A DNA stretch of 64,000 nucleotides from Pelagomonas calceolata (Eukaryota > Sar > Pelagophyceae > Pelagomonadales > Pelagomonadaceae), in assembly GCA_918797485.1 (NCBI GenBank), contig CAKKNE010000003.1, forward strand, positions 4,898,001 through 4,962,000, in the 5' to 3' direction. Below the pieces are notes generated by a model, which saw only the letters and a list, made by a program, of their open reading frames with translations, was not told the DNA's origin and did not search any database. The stretch's first letter is position 1; the number at the start of each line of letters is the position of its first letter. Of this stretch, positions 28,821 through 38,454 are shown piece by piece. The translations under genes were made by a program, and so were the position numbers.

Positions 28821-29826
28821 ACTGAAGTAGCTCTAGAGCTACTTCAGTAAGTAACCCTACCCCCCTACTATAATAGGGTTAGTTTAAATCATACTAGGCC
28901 CATACCCGGGGTTACTTTAAATCATACTAGCCCCTAACCCGAGTTACTTTAAATCATACTAGGCCCATACCTGGCTTAACTGGGATCTCATAACCGCAAT
29001 CCTTGTACTTTAATTGCTCTATGCGGCTCTCCACAGCCTTTAGAATACGCTGCGCCTCCTATGCACACGATTTACCCATGGCTGCTGCATCACACGCATT
29101 AGAACTGTTGCGCAACACGTCAAAGCGTAGCGCTGCTCCATTGCGACACATTGCCGTGATCAGAAACGCCATCGACGCCATTCTCAATCGCCGCATAAAA
29201 AAATTGTAGCACTCATCACTAAATTATCGCTAAGGTTACTTCAAAACCTACTAGGATAACAGTAGAACAGTGGGACTTTTTTACAAAACTTTTTTTTTTT
29301 CAGATTATACTCATATGTTACTCATATGATATCATACATATATGATACTCTATACTCAAAAAAAAAAAGATAGTAAAAAGTCTCACTGTTCTACTGTAAA
29401 TTTAGCGATAGTCTAAATAAACCCGAATTTAGCGATAATTTAGTGATGAGTGCTACAATTTTTTTATGCGGCGATTGAGAATGGCGTCGATGGCGCTTGA
29501 TCACGGCGTGTCGTGTCGTAATGGAGAGCGCCGCGCGACGTGTTGCGCCACGCCAAAACGCGTAAGATGCAGCAGCAGGCGGTAAATCGTGTGCATAGGA
29601 GGCGCAGCGTATTCTAAAGGCTGTGGAGAGCCGCATATATACAATTAAAGTACGCCGATTGCGGTCGCAGATCCCAGTTAAGCCAGGTATGGGCCTAGTA
29701 TGATTTAAAGTAACTCGGGTTAGGGGCTAGTATGATTTAAAGTAACCCCGGGTATGGGCCTAGTATGATTTAAACTAACCCTATTATAGTAGGGGGGTAG
29801 GGTTACTTACTGAAGTAGCTCTAGAC
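28821..29826. mobile_element. 1-kb foldback (long inverted-repeat) element
   Basis: The left arm (28821-about 29280) and right arm (about 29395-29826) are inverted copies around an A/T-rich loop. Each arm has three spaced blocks of TTTAAATCATACTAG, a TAGGGTTA stretch and the outer motif CTGAAGTAGCTCTAGA. Each also has a short frame beginning MRLSTAFRIRCASYAHDLP. Neither arm encodes a recognisable transposase. A related half-element lies at 31378-31537. The right arm ends about 30 bases from the stop of the next gene. Confidence 0.8.
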
Positions 29827-29855
29827 AGTTAACCTAGGACCCCGAGGCAATTTTC

Positions 29856-31028
29856 TTAATTAGGCTCACTGCTGACGTTGTAGTCGAAGAAGCCGAGGAG
29901 CGAGGTGTAGGAGTTCCGATCAATGGTTGTGGGCAGGGTAGTATTGTACGGCAGCTGCGGGATAAAGGCGGTATGGCAGAACTCCGGGATCGGCATCTGC
30001 TCGTGCGATCCGCACCCGGAATGGTTGCATAGCAGGCGCCCGCGCGGCGTCGGACGACGCCCGCCAGCACCTGGCGTGCGATAGGGGTCGATTCCCGCGC
30101 CGAGGCCGGGGAGCCACTCTTCGAGCGCCACAGGCACGCGCCTTGGCTGGTCGCAGAGATCCTCGTAGCGCAAGACGAAGGCGTGGCGCCGGCCGTACTT
30201 TCTCGCGATCTTGCGTACGACGTCCATCCTGCTTGCGTGGTTGTCGGTGTTTGTGGCGTGCTGGTTGCACGGGGACCTGACAATGACGACGAACCGGACC
30301 TCGGTATCGTTGCGTGTGAATTGCCGGAACAAGTGGTCGGGGTGGAGGATCTCGGGAGGCGAATTCTCGAGAAAGATTGGCTTGCTGTGGTCCCAGTGGC
30401 TGTTGTACGTGCGCTCCAAGTGCTGCCACGGGATCCATGTGTCGTCGTCGGCCCAGCGTTGATGGCCGTCTATTTGCTGCCCGTCGGGAATCTTGCCCCT
30501 TTTCAGGCCGTCGACTGACCAGCCCTCCTTCTTGGGGCCCAACGTGTTCGGATCTATGAGCGTCGAGACTGCTGGCGCCTGCGCGAGGAGCCAATGGATC
30601 GCGCTCGTGCCGGAGAACGCGTAGCCGAGGAGGAACACAATGACGTGGCGTGGCGGCGGCGCATGCGTGCCGTTCCAGGGCCGCGCCACCGTCGCGGCGA
30701 CGTCATGTACCGTCTTGGCACCACGTGCTGCGCGCCCAAGCCCCAGGCCCGCCTCCTGGCACCGGATTGACCACTCGGTCGCGGCAAGCCTTCGTACCCT
30801 TGGGTCTCGAGTCTCGGACGCTAGCGCGGCTCCGTCGAGGACCGGGCTCGCGCGCCCGCGACGCAGACGCCGCCCCGCGCGTTTCTTGTCGTCGGCCATG
30901 GTGTCTGGAGTGCTTTGAAATTGTCCCATGGCGCGGAGAGGCGGTATGGGGTGCGACACGTTGCGCCGCCACGGCGCGAGCTCGTCGGCGGCGGCGGCAG
31001 CCGCCAGCAGCCCCGCAAGCAGCCTCAT
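29856..31028 (-). CDS. Golgi-type sulfotransferase
   Basis: A 390-residue intronless protein with a signal peptide (MRLLAGLLAAAAAADELAPW). The PAPS loop is HVIVFLLGYAFSGTSAIHWLL (residues 128-148), and the 3'-phosphate motif is VRFVVIVRSPCNQHATN (244-260). Downstream, HAFVLRYEDLCDQPRRVPVALEEWL is the usual element after the PAPS site. Four N-x-S/T sites support a lumenal location. The acceptor is unknown. A 159-bp TIR element sits 57 bases upstream of the ATG, and a foldback lies directly downstream, so the gene is bracketed by mobile sequence. Confidence 0.8.
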   Translation of the reverse strand: MRLLAGLLAAAAAADELAPWRRNVSHPIPPLRAMGQFQSTPDTMADDKKRAGRRLRRGRASPVLDGAALASETRDPRVRRLAATEWSIRCQEAGLGLGRAARGAKTVHDVAATVARPWNGTHAPPPRHVIVFLLGYAFSGTSAIHWLLAQAPAVSTLIDPNTLGPKKEGWSVDGLKRGKIPDGQQIDGHQRWADDDTWIPWQHLERTYNSHWDHSKPIFLENSPPEILHPDHLFRQFTRNDTEVRFVVIVRSPCNQHATNTDNHASRMDVVRKIARKYGRRHAFVLRYEDLCDQPRRVPVALEEWLPGLGAGIDPYRTPGAGGRRPTPRGRLLCNHSGCGSHEQMPIPEFCHTAFIPQLPYNTTLPTTIDRNSYTSLLGFFDYNVSSEPN

Positions 31029-31085
31029 CGGCGCCGCAGGAACTGCGCAGCGCTGACGGTGGGCGCGGGCGCACGTCGCCTTTTT

Positions 31086-31244
31086 CTAGTGTGCTGTTGG
31101 TGTTGATGCTGTTGTTGTTTTGATCATAAGAAAGAGAGAAAGTATAAGTATAATTTAAGTAACTCCCGGGTTTCCGTGGTGGCCCCGGTGCTGGGAGTGT
31201 GGGACTGAAAAACAACAACACCAGCAGCACCAACAGCACACTAG
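31086..31244. mobile_element. 159-bp CTAG-ended TIR element
   Basis: The left end CTAGTGTGCTGTTGGTG is inverted at the right end (CACCAACAGCACACTAG), and the match extends imperfectly to ~35 bases through GTTGTTGTTTT. The flanking octamers (GCCTTTTT, GATTTTTT) match at 6 of 8 positions, so any duplication has decayed or the ends are off by a few bases. It lies in the promoter region of the sulfotransferase at 29856-31028. Confidence 0.65.
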
Positions 31245-31377
31245 GATTTTTTTCCTACTAGAAATGTCGGTATTTGATTGGTAGTTGGAATTTTACCCGG
31301 GGGCATGCCCCAGACGCAGAGCAACGCGAGTGACGCGGATTGTGGCGTTTTGTATCGCAGAAAAGCGAGGTTGGGGG

Positions 31378-31537
31378 GCTAGTAAGATTCAAAGTAACCC
31401 GGGGTTAGGGTTAGGTAGGATTAGGATTAGGGTTAGGGTTAGGGTTAGGGTATGGGGCTAGTAAGATTCAAAGTAACCCCCTATTATAGTAGGGGGTAGG
31501 GTTACTTACTGAAGTAGCTCTAGAGCTACTTCAGTGG
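31378..31537 (+). repeat. Half-copy of the foldback element with a telomere-like (TTAGGG)n tract
   Basis: Two CTAGTAAGATTCAAAGTAACC blocks enclose a run of TTAGGG units with GGATTA variants (31404-31455). CTATTATAGTAGGGGGTAGG and the palindrome GAAGTAGCTCTAGAGCTACT follow, the latter being the outer end of the 28.8-kb foldback. Confidence 0.75.
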
Positions 31538-31617
31538 CGGGGGCAGGGAGCTAGCATGGGTCACACGGTGTCTAATCTGACTGTAGCCTAATTCTTACTC
31601 CTACGCTGGTCAACGCG

Positions 31618-32874
31618 TCAGCGCCGCCGCGTCGTCTTGAGCTCGAGCCAGGCGGTAATGAACTGGGAGGAGTTCATGCCGTATCCGTCGTCGGGGCGGC
31701 CGTAACCGTCGTGGAACCGGTGGACTACCGGCGGCCAGATGACAAAGGCGCGAAGGACGCGGTCGGCCGCGAGTCGCGCGAGCGTGAGATCGAACTGACC
31801 CTCGTGGAACGGGCCGAGCGAGGGGTCGCCGTCGACGACCGAAGCGAGGGTCGCGGCTAGCGCAGGCGTGTATCTCACGGCGAGGGCGTCGGAGCACCGC
31901 GGGTCCACGGCCCGCGCGAGCGCCGCCGTCGTGCCCGAGAGCGCGACGACGGCGCGGCGCTCGACGGCGACGGCGACGTCGCGCGCGCCCGTCCGGGCGA
32001 GTTTTCTGGAGCTCGGGCGCTTCCGGCGCCGCGGCGCGGCCGCGTCGGCGTTGCAGCCGGGATCGTGACTCCTGTTGAACGCGTACTCGTTGAGGCCGAC
32101 CTCGTCGCCCGCGAGACCGCCGCCGAGCCTGGCCGTCGACGAGTCCGTCAGCGCGTCGGCCCACCAGAGGCACTCGCCGCAATGCGCCGCGTAGAGAATG
32201 TCCCAGTTGCCGAAGAGACCCGTGTCCGACTCGAGATAGCGCAGGGCGTCGTTGAGGACACTCACGCCCCCGGGCAGCACGACGGCGTCGTCCTCCAACA
32301 CGAGCGCCACCTGTGCACAAATCAAACAGTGAGTCGGGTGTCCATATAATGAAGATGGCGTGCAGCTGACGCGTCGCGAAAAGTTGATTTGTGCACCGGA
32401 CCAGACGGGGTGGCGCTTGGGCGACTCGGTCGCCCAGTCGACGAGCGCGTGGACAAGGTGCCGCATGCCGGTGCCCTTGGACCACCGCCTGAGCATCGCC
32501 TCGCGCGTCGAGACTCTCTCGGGAGCGTAGACGACGTGGATGTCGTCGTTCGTCAAGCGCAGCGCGCGGAGCTGGAGCTTGAGACGCTCGAGCTCGGCCG
32601 AGCTCGTTCCGTTCGAGCCGCGCGTCGACAGCACGAACGCCCGATCCAGGTGCCCGAACTCGCCGATCGCGCGCCGGCCCCGCGCGTCCGCGTGGCGCAG
32701 GAGGACGGCCAGCAGCCCCACCAGCAGAACGACAAATCCCGCGATGAGCCGCACCTCCGCGCGTGCGCTGTACTTCTCGGGCCGCACGCGAGCGGCGGGT
32801 GTCGTTGGGAGGTCGACATCCGGTTCTTCTTCGTCCTTGGTCGCGCGCCGGCGCGACGACGACGCGCTATCCAT
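31618..32874 (-). CDS. GT25-like type II membrane glycosyltransferase
   Basis: Open for 418 codons. A cytosolic acidic tail is followed by a single anchor (LIAGFVVLLVGLLAVLL), then a lumenal domain with ALVLEDDAVVLPGG and GNWDILYAAHCGECLWW, the GT25 E-D-D and W-D-I-L-Y motifs. Conserved tail elements include FHEGQFDLTLA and RAFVIWPPVV. A 96-nt insert (32311-32406) separates residues HP from VALVLEDD. It begins GTCTGG, ends CACAG and carries 13-bp inverted repeats, so it is probably a 3n intron with no stop. Removal gives the family-like junction HPVALVLEDD. The mature protein would be about 386 residues. Donor and acceptor sugars are unknown. Confidence 0.75.
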   Translation of the reverse strand: MDSASSSRRRATKDEEEPDVDLPTTPAARVRPEKYSARAEVRLIAGFVVLLVGLLAVLLRHADARGRRAIGEFGHLDRAFVLSTRGSNGTSSAELERLKLQLRALRLTNDDIHVVYAPERVSTREAMLRRWSKGTGMRHLVHALVDWATESPKRHPVWSGAQINFSRRVSCTPSSLYGHPTHCLICAQVALVLEDDAVVLPGGVSVLNDALRYLESDTGLFGNWDILYAAHCGECLWWADALTDSSTARLGGGLAGDEVGLNEYAFNRSHDPGCNADAAAPRRRKRPSSRKLARTGARDVAVAVERRAVVALSGTTAALARAVDPRCSDALAVRYTPALAATLASVVDGDPSLGPFHEGQFDLTLARLAADRVLRAFVIWPPVVHRFHDGYGRPDDGYGMNSSQFITAWLELKTTRRR

Positions 32875-32945
32875 GTGCTAGTGACCCATGGCCGCACACC
32901 ATCCGTTCGCGCGCGGTGCAGCTCGACTCGAGTTCGTCCCTTGTT

Positions 32946-33500
32946 TTGTACCGGTACCGTAGGTACTAAAAATTGATACCGTTCCTAGTACAGCGATTGT
33001 GCTATGATGCTGTAGTTATCTTTATCTAGAGCTCCTCACAGGTTCTAGTAGATATCAGAGGCTAGTGGCCTGTATCTTAGGATACTTCCTTCTCCCTCTT
33101 AATCTCCTTTATTCCAATTCTGTCTTCTCAGAGTTGAGGGGGTTCCCACACTCTCACGTTTCAGTGAGAGTTCTTCCTGTTGGCATCTCCGTGTCATATT
33201 GACACCCGAGAGACCTAGCTACCACAGCTGCATTGTGCACTTGCTGCACCCAGCTCATTACACCGTAGTGCTTTTGACACTCGATGTATAGACTCAAATA
33301 TTAGAGAGTGGGAGATACATATCTAGGGTAGGGCTAGTAGGTTTCTCTCTCTAGTTCCCTCTACAGCGATTGCGCTATGATCCTGTAGTTACCTACATCT
33401 AGAGCTCTTCTCAGGTTCTAGTAGGTACCAGAGGCTAGTGTCCTGTATCCTAGGACTCGGATACTTCCTTCTCCTTCTTAATCTCCTTTATTCCAAGTTG
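32946..33500 (+). repeat. Composite of retroelement-like repeats
   Basis: In order: a GTACCGTAGGTAC motif (32948), ACAGCGATTGTGCTATGATG with a downstream block GAGCTCCTCACAGGTTCTAG (32991-33135), the 120-bp unit (33140-33258), then directly the 3' part of the common repeat (TTACACCGTAGTGCTTTTG to GTTTCTCTCTCTAG, 33258-33353). A second, diverged copy of the ACAGCGATTG block follows (33363-33500). The order is reversed at 44142-44395, so these pieces belong to one longer element, perhaps a copia-type LTR retrotransposon. Confidence 0.6.
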
Positions 33501-33833
33501 AACTCTGTCTTATCGAAGTCCGCCGGTTGCCCCGGCGGCCCGGGTCGGGCCACTCAGGCTGGCAGTGGGTTGCTGCCCGGGTATCCGAGTCCTGACTGAG
33601 CAGGCAGAAAGGGCTCTTAGGAGCTTGTTCCTATCCTACTATCCTATGGACTCGGATCTACGCAACCGCAGGTCCTAGGTCCTTGTTGATTTTATTAATC
33701 ATTATAATTTACTATTGTGACTCGAGAATCGCCGGCGGCGGACGACGCCTCCGTCACGACTCGGACAGGACAGATGAGGGGACAACCGGGGCAAGTCGAC
33801 GGACCCGCCCAGGGATGTTGGAAATTGGTCGCC
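33501..33833. other. Unassigned stretch downstream of NDUFAF5
   Basis: GC-rich, then AT-rich sequence (TTTTATTAATCATTATAATT near 33690). No gene or known repeat is seen. Confidence 0.4.
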
Positions 33834-34886
33834 TCATCCTGGGCCCCGGGCCCGCACAGGCGCTGGCTCGTTCGTGTCGGGCGCCCAGCCGATGAGGAAC
33901 GTCATCTCGAACGACGCGCGGAGCGCGGTCGCGTCTCCGGCCGCCGGGAACATGTGCTGGTACGCGGCGGCCGCGGCGAGGAGCGCGTCGCGGCCGAGCG
34001 GCGCCGGCGCGAGTGGCGCGTGCTGCTCGCCCATGCGCTGGAGGTCGTCGAGCAGCAGGAAGGCGTCGCCGAAGTCGACCTGCACGCGCTCCACGTCGAC
34101 CGTGATGAGCCTAAAGCCGGCCTGGTGGAGGAGCTGGCCGCAGTCCGCGAGGCGCGCGGCGGGCGAGCACCGCGGCGCGACGCCGCCCGTTCGCTCCTCC
34201 TCGGCCGCCGCGAGGCCTGCGCGCGCCGCCACCCTCACCCCGGGCCGTCGCCTCTCTATGCCCCTCCCCCGCGCCGGGCGCCGACAGTACTGCAGCTCGC
34301 CCAGCGTGCCCGCGCCGGCGAGCGCGCCGATGAAGACGCCGTCGGGTCGGAGCACGCGGCGGACCTCGCGCAGCGCGCCGGGGAGGTCGTTCACCCAGTG
34401 CAGGCTGCCGGAGCTCAGGACGGCGTCGAAGCTCGCGTCGTCGAACGGCAGCGGCCGCTCCTCGTCGGCGACGACCGCGGTCGTCGCGAAGCCCGCCGCC
34501 GGCGCGCGCGACGCGCACGCCGCGACGGCCTCCGGCGCGGCGTCGCACTGCGCGAGCGTCGCGATCCCGCCCGCGACGTCGCCGTCGACCGCGTCCGCCT
34601 CGAGCGCCGCGCGGAGATGGCCCGCGCCGCAGCCGAGGTCCAGCGCTGTTTTTTTTTCCTCGCGCGCCGCGACGTCGCGCAGGCGTCCGACGACGCGCGC
34701 CGCCGCCGCCTCGCGCAGGTACGCGACGCCCGCCGCGTCCTCGGCGGCGGCGCGCGCGCGGTGGCGCAGCTTGAGCTCGCGGTCGAAGACGGGCGCTTGG
34801 CTCGAAGTCGTCCGCGTCAATTGCAGCCCGCGGCGGCGGCGCGCGGCTCGCACGGCTCGAAGCAACGGAGGCGCCCTTAGTCCCAT
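33834..34886 (-). CDS. NDUFAF5: NDUFAF5, complex I assembly methyltransferase-like hydroxylase
   Basis: Arg-rich mitochondrial-targeting N-terminus, then the family signature FDRELKLRHRARAA, AYLREAAAARVVGRLRDV, the SAM-binding DLGCGAGH, SSGSLHWVNDLPGALREVRRVLRPDGVFIGAL, TLGELQY, and the C-terminal DFGDAFLLLDDLQRMGEQHAPL ... LLAAAAAYQHMFP ... FLIGW. A 69-nt in-frame, stop-free intron (34217-34285, GTCGGC...GCGCAG) is inferred. Removing it joins LGELQYC to LAAAEEERTGG, matching the animal protein in length and sequence. NDUFAF5 hydroxylates an Arg of a complex I core subunit in mitochondria. It is divergent from the transporter gene at 34999, sharing a 112-base promoter interval. Confidence 0.93.
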   Translation of the reverse strand: MGLRAPPLLRAVRAARRRRGLQLTRTTSSQAPVFDRELKLRHRARAAAEDAAGVAYLREAAAARVVGRLRDVAAREEKKTALDLGCGAGHLRAALEADAVDGDVAGGIATLAQCDAAPEAVAACASRAPAAGFATTAVVADEERPLPFDDASFDAVLSSGSLHWVNDLPGALREVRRVLRPDGVFIGALAGAGTLGELQYCRRPARGRGIERRRPGVRVAARAGLAAAEEERTGGVAPRCSPAARLADCGQLLHQAGFRLITVDVERVQVDFGDAFLLLDDLQRMGEQHAPLAPAPLGRDALLAAAAAYQHMFPAAGDATALRASFEMTFLIGWAPDTNEPAPVRARGPG

Positions 34887-34998
34887 CTAGTGCTGGCGGG
34901 GCCTGTGGCGTTGCTCTCCGCTGCATGCTGCTCCACTCACAGAGTTGGTTGGCGTGCGTTGGTTGGCGTGCACGCGAGACGTACAACCTGTGAGAGCT
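34887..34998. promoter_or_regulatory. Bidirectional promoter interval (inferred)
   Basis: Only 112 bases separate the divergent ATGs of NDUFAF5 and the SLC35B-type gene. It contains a TTGGTTGGCGTGCGTTGGTTG direct duplication. No TATA box is seen. Confidence 0.4.
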
Positions 34999-36130
34999 AT
35001 GCGCCGCCGCGCACCGCGTGCAAGCGTTGCCACGCCGCCGCCGGAGACGGAGTTGCCCCTGGCCTCGCCCGCGCGGCAGCTACTGCTGAGCGCAGGCGTG
35101 CTGCTGTGCTTCGGCGTGTCGTCGCTGACGCAGGAGGCGTTGACGACACGCACGTACGACGGGGCGACGTTCCGCTACAGGAACGTGTTGCTGCTCTTGC
35201 AGTCGGCGGCGTCCGCGGTCGTCGCGGGCGCGATGATGCTGGCGCGCGGGCCGCGACCGCGCGCGCGACGGCCGCCGCGCGGCGACTACGGCCGGTGGGC
35301 CGTCGTCGTCGGCGCGTACTACGCGTCGCACTGGTTCGGCCTCGCGTCGCTGCCGCTCCTGAGCTACCCGGTGCACGTCACGCTCAAGTCGTGCAAGGCC
35401 ATCCCCGTCGTCGTCGGCGAGCGGCTCCTCACGGCCCGACGGCGCGAACCGGCGCCCCCTGCGGCCGGCCGCGGCGTGCCTCCGCGCGCGCGCGAGGCGG
35501 GCGCCGCGCAGGCACGCGCCGGCGAAGTACATTGGCGTCGCGGCCATGTGCGTCGGCGCGAGCGCGTTCTTTCTTCTCCACGAGACCGCCGGCGGCGCGC
35601 GGCGCACGACGCCCGCGGGCGTCGCGCTGGTGGCGTGCGCGCTCGTCTCGGACGGTGCGTCTGTCGCGCGGAGCCCCGCTTCCGTCGCGCGATCCGACCG
35701 CGCCGGCGCAGGCATCTACGGCGGGTACCAGACGAAGCTCGTCGCGCGGTGCGACAGCGAATGGGTGCTCATGTTCTACATGAACGCCTGGCAGGCGCTC
35801 CTGAGCGCGTGCGCGTGCGCCGCGGCGGGCGGCGAGCTCGGCGCCGCGGCCGCGTTCGTCTCCGCGCACCCGCGCGTCGCGCGCGACCTCGCCCTTTTCA
35901 ACGTGTCCAAGGCGCTCGGAACGCTTTGCGTCTACCGCCTCCTCCGCGAGAGCGGCACCATCGTCGTCGCCACGGTCACGACGCTCCGCAAGGTCCTCTC
36001 GGTGCTCCTCTCGGTCGCGTACTTCGGCCACGCGGTCGGCGCCGCGCAGTGGGCCGCCCTCGCCCTCGTCTTCCTCCACGCGTACGTCGGCGGCGCGATA
36101 GCGGCGGTGCTTCGCGTCGGCTCGGACTGA
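34999..36130 (+). CDS. SLC35B-family nucleotide-sugar (or PAPS) transporter
   Basis: About ten hydrophobic segments. Diagnostic stretches are QEALTTRTYDGATFRYRNVLLLL, LSYPVHVTLKSCKAIPVVVGERLL (compare Y-P-x-Q-V-x-x-K-S-C-K-P-I-P-V in SLC35B1), KYIGVAAMCVGASAFFLLHE and TVTTLRKVLSVLLSVAYFG. The first half and second half are in different frames, so an intron near 35440-35530 is needed. A second intron (35655-35711, 57 nt, in frame) restores SDGIYGGYQTKLV. SLC35B members carry UDP-galactose/glucose, ATP or PAPS across ER/Golgi membranes. B1-like motifs favour UDP-sugar, but PAPS cannot be excluded. The transporter could feed the neighbouring glycan enzymes. Confidence 0.75.
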
Positions 36131-36852
36131 GCGCCTGCCTCGCCGGTGGCTTGAAAGTCGGAGTTTGACATCGGGTGGTTTAAATGTAATTTAGCATATT
36201 AGCCAAGTACACCGACTCGGACCCGGATGCCGTCCGGCCCTCGTGTTCCGAGTCGGTTCCCGATGAGGCCCAGACCCACTGGCAGATTTTGGGAGGCTCT
36301 ATCGCGCGACTCAGACCATCCAACATACGTTGTTCGAATGGAGGGCTTTCTGGAAAGAACGCGACGTATTTCTTTCGAGATTGCACTCGGTTCGCCCTCT
36401 CTAGTACTTTACGCCAAAAAGCCAAGCTGCTTCAAGTTGACCCCCCTGTAAATATCGAGGTCTCCACGGAGCCTTAAGCTTCGCAGGCTGATTCATTCTA
36501 ATTAGAGCTAAGGAAATCGCAGGCTGATTCATTCTAATTGCTCGTAGAGCTTGCATAAGCTAAGGGAAGGTATGTATCCGCTGATACCTCGAGAGTCATA
36601 AGCAATTTTAGGCATCCCTAAGCTGTTTTGCGCCAGCTCGTCACAGTAACATGAGCAGCGCCGTAGCCGGCGTAGTAATACGGAAGGTGGCCTCCAGCAG
36701 ATAGAATTTTGTGTGACTGCGCGCGCCGTTGTGGCGGATCTTTCAACCTTCCGAGGGTACGAACGCAGGACAAAGGCGTTTCTTCTCTGCTCCTACCACC
36801 CACTATTTCTCGGTGGTCGTCCGACTGAGTCGCTTCGGAGCGTTTCGCCGCT
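36131..36852. other. Intergenic stretch with a short tandem duplication
   Basis: CGCAGGCTGATTCATTCTAATT occurs twice (36482-36503, 36518-36539), 36 bases apart. The rest shows no gene or known repeat. Confidence 0.5.
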
Positions 36853-37899
36853 ATGCCCCGGCTCACACCGCTGCTGCTCCTCCTGGTCCGAACGGCACAG
36901 TGCGGCGCGCGCGGCGCTGAGCGCGCGCGCGCGAGCCGTGCCCACGCGTCGTCGTCGCACGCGACGAGCGCGCAGTCCGCGGCGGGCGCGAGCAACGCGG
37001 ACGCGGACGCGAAGCGCTCGAAGCCTTCGCCCGGGCCGGCGAGCCAAGGGCCGGCGAGCCAAGGCGAGAGCCGCGCTCGCGAGTGCTGCCACTTGCTGCG
37101 CGGCGCGCCGAAGACCGGGACGACGTGGACGACGGAGATCCTTGAGAAGATCGCCGCGCTCGCGTGCGAGGAGGGTCCCTCGGAGGAGCCCGCGCGCGCC
37201 GGCCGTGGCGCCGGCTGCCGCGCGTGCGCGAAGTGCGACGGCGACAGCGGCAAGCACAGCAACGGCTTCGACGCGGGTATTTACGCGGGCGCGGCGTCGA
37301 AGCGCTCGGACGTGCGCTTCATCTCGACGTACCGCGACCCGCGCGACGTCGCCGTCTCGATGTACCACTGGAGCGGCGTGTTCAAGTCCGAGTTCAGGTC
37401 GACGACGGCGTCGGAGTACGCGATCCGCAAGGGGTGCCGCGAAGCGACGCGGCGCGCCAACGCGCAGATCGCCGCGGAGAACGGCAAGGGGCCGAATGCG
37501 CGCGTGCTTCGCGTCTTCTACGAGGCGACGAAAGTCGATCCCGTCGGCGTCATTATGATCGTCGCCCGATTCATCGGCCACCCGATCCGCCAAGAGCAGG
37601 CCGTCTCCGTCGCGAACGCGACGTCGTTCGAATCGATGCGCCGAGAGGAAGCCTCGGGCGAGATGCATTTGAAGGTGCACCCCGACTCCGCAGCGAAGCT
37701 GCAGAAACCGACCGATCCCACGATGCTGAATGGCGTCATGACGCGCAGCGGTATCGCCGGCAACTTCATGCAAGAGCTGAACGCCACGGCGCAGCGAGCG
37801 TGCGTGCGAGAGATGAAGCGCCTCAGACCCATGCTCGCGTCTCGCTACATGCCAGTCTACGAGGCAGACGCTGCTTTTGACTTCTTACCAAAACCCTAA
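36853..37899 (+). CDS. Sulfotransferase family 1-type protein, secreted
   Basis: A 348-residue intronless protein with signal peptide MPRLTPLLLLLVRTAQC. A low-complexity linker (about 20-75) is followed by the PAPS loop LLRGAPKTGTTWTTEIL (81-97) and the 3'-phosphate motif FISTYRDPRDVAVSMYHW (157-174), which is the Sulfotransfer_1 consensus. Later segments are VLRVFYEATKVDPVGVIMIVARFIGHPI, the usual Y-E-x-x-x-x-D-P helix, and a C-terminal GIAGNF. It shows the clearest Sulfotransfer_1 consensus in the window and is likely active. The acceptor is unknown. Confidence 0.87.
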   Translation: MPRLTPLLLLLVRTAQCGARGAERARASRAHASSSHATSAQSAAGASNADADAKRSKPSPGPASQGPASQGESRARECCHLLRGAPKTGTTWTTEILEKIAALACEEGPSEEPARAGRGAGCRACAKCDGDSGKHSNGFDAGIYAGAASKRSDVRFISTYRDPRDVAVSMYHWSGVFKSEFRSTTASEYAIRKGCREATRRANAQIAAENGKGPNARVLRVFYEATKVDPVGVIMIVARFIGHPIRQEQAVSVANATSFESMRREEASGEMHLKVHPDSAAKLQKPTDPTMLNGVMTRSGIAGNFMQELNATAQRACVREMKRLRPMLASRYMPVYEADAAFDFLPKP

Positions 37900-38454
37900 C
37901 CTTGAATCCACCCGTCCTAGCTACGCATGCGTTGTCCCCGGGCGCTGGTTCATCGTGCGCGCGGACTCGGATATACCTTACTTCAAGTTTCCGAGACGCC
38001 AATTACAGGGGGAACGGGGCCGGGGTCTATCTGGCGCGCGCGCCCTCGCCGCCCCGCGTCGCGCCCCTCCGCCCGTTTTAAGAGAGAGAGAGTCGCTTAT
38101 TGAACCCACCCGTTTTACTATATCGAAAAAATTACCCGACGTTGGGTGGGCCCTTCAAGTTCGGCCTCCCGGCGCGGCCGCGACGTCTGCCAGGAGAGTC
38201 GGCGTCCTCTTCGGCGAGCGGCAGCGTTCCCGTCGAGCCCGCCAAGGCTGCAGTCTACATGCTCTCCGGCGCGGGGCCGCCTCCTCTCCGAAGCTGAAGC
38301 GCCAAGTAGGCCAACCCCGGACTACACAAGAAACTACAAGCAAACTTGGCAAAGACCCCTTTGTTACTCCGCAACTCAAGTGGCCAGAGCAACGATCTCC
38401 AGAGGGGGGCACCCCTCTAGAAACCAGACTCGGAGCCGTCAAAGTAGACCTGGC
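37900..38454. other. Intergenic stretch with one dispersed-repeat end
   Basis: AGAGAGAGAGTCGCTTATTG followed by ACCCACCCG at 38083-38113 belongs to the repeat also at 1416 and 49312. The open frames here overlap one another on both strands and show no domain. Confidence 0.5.
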
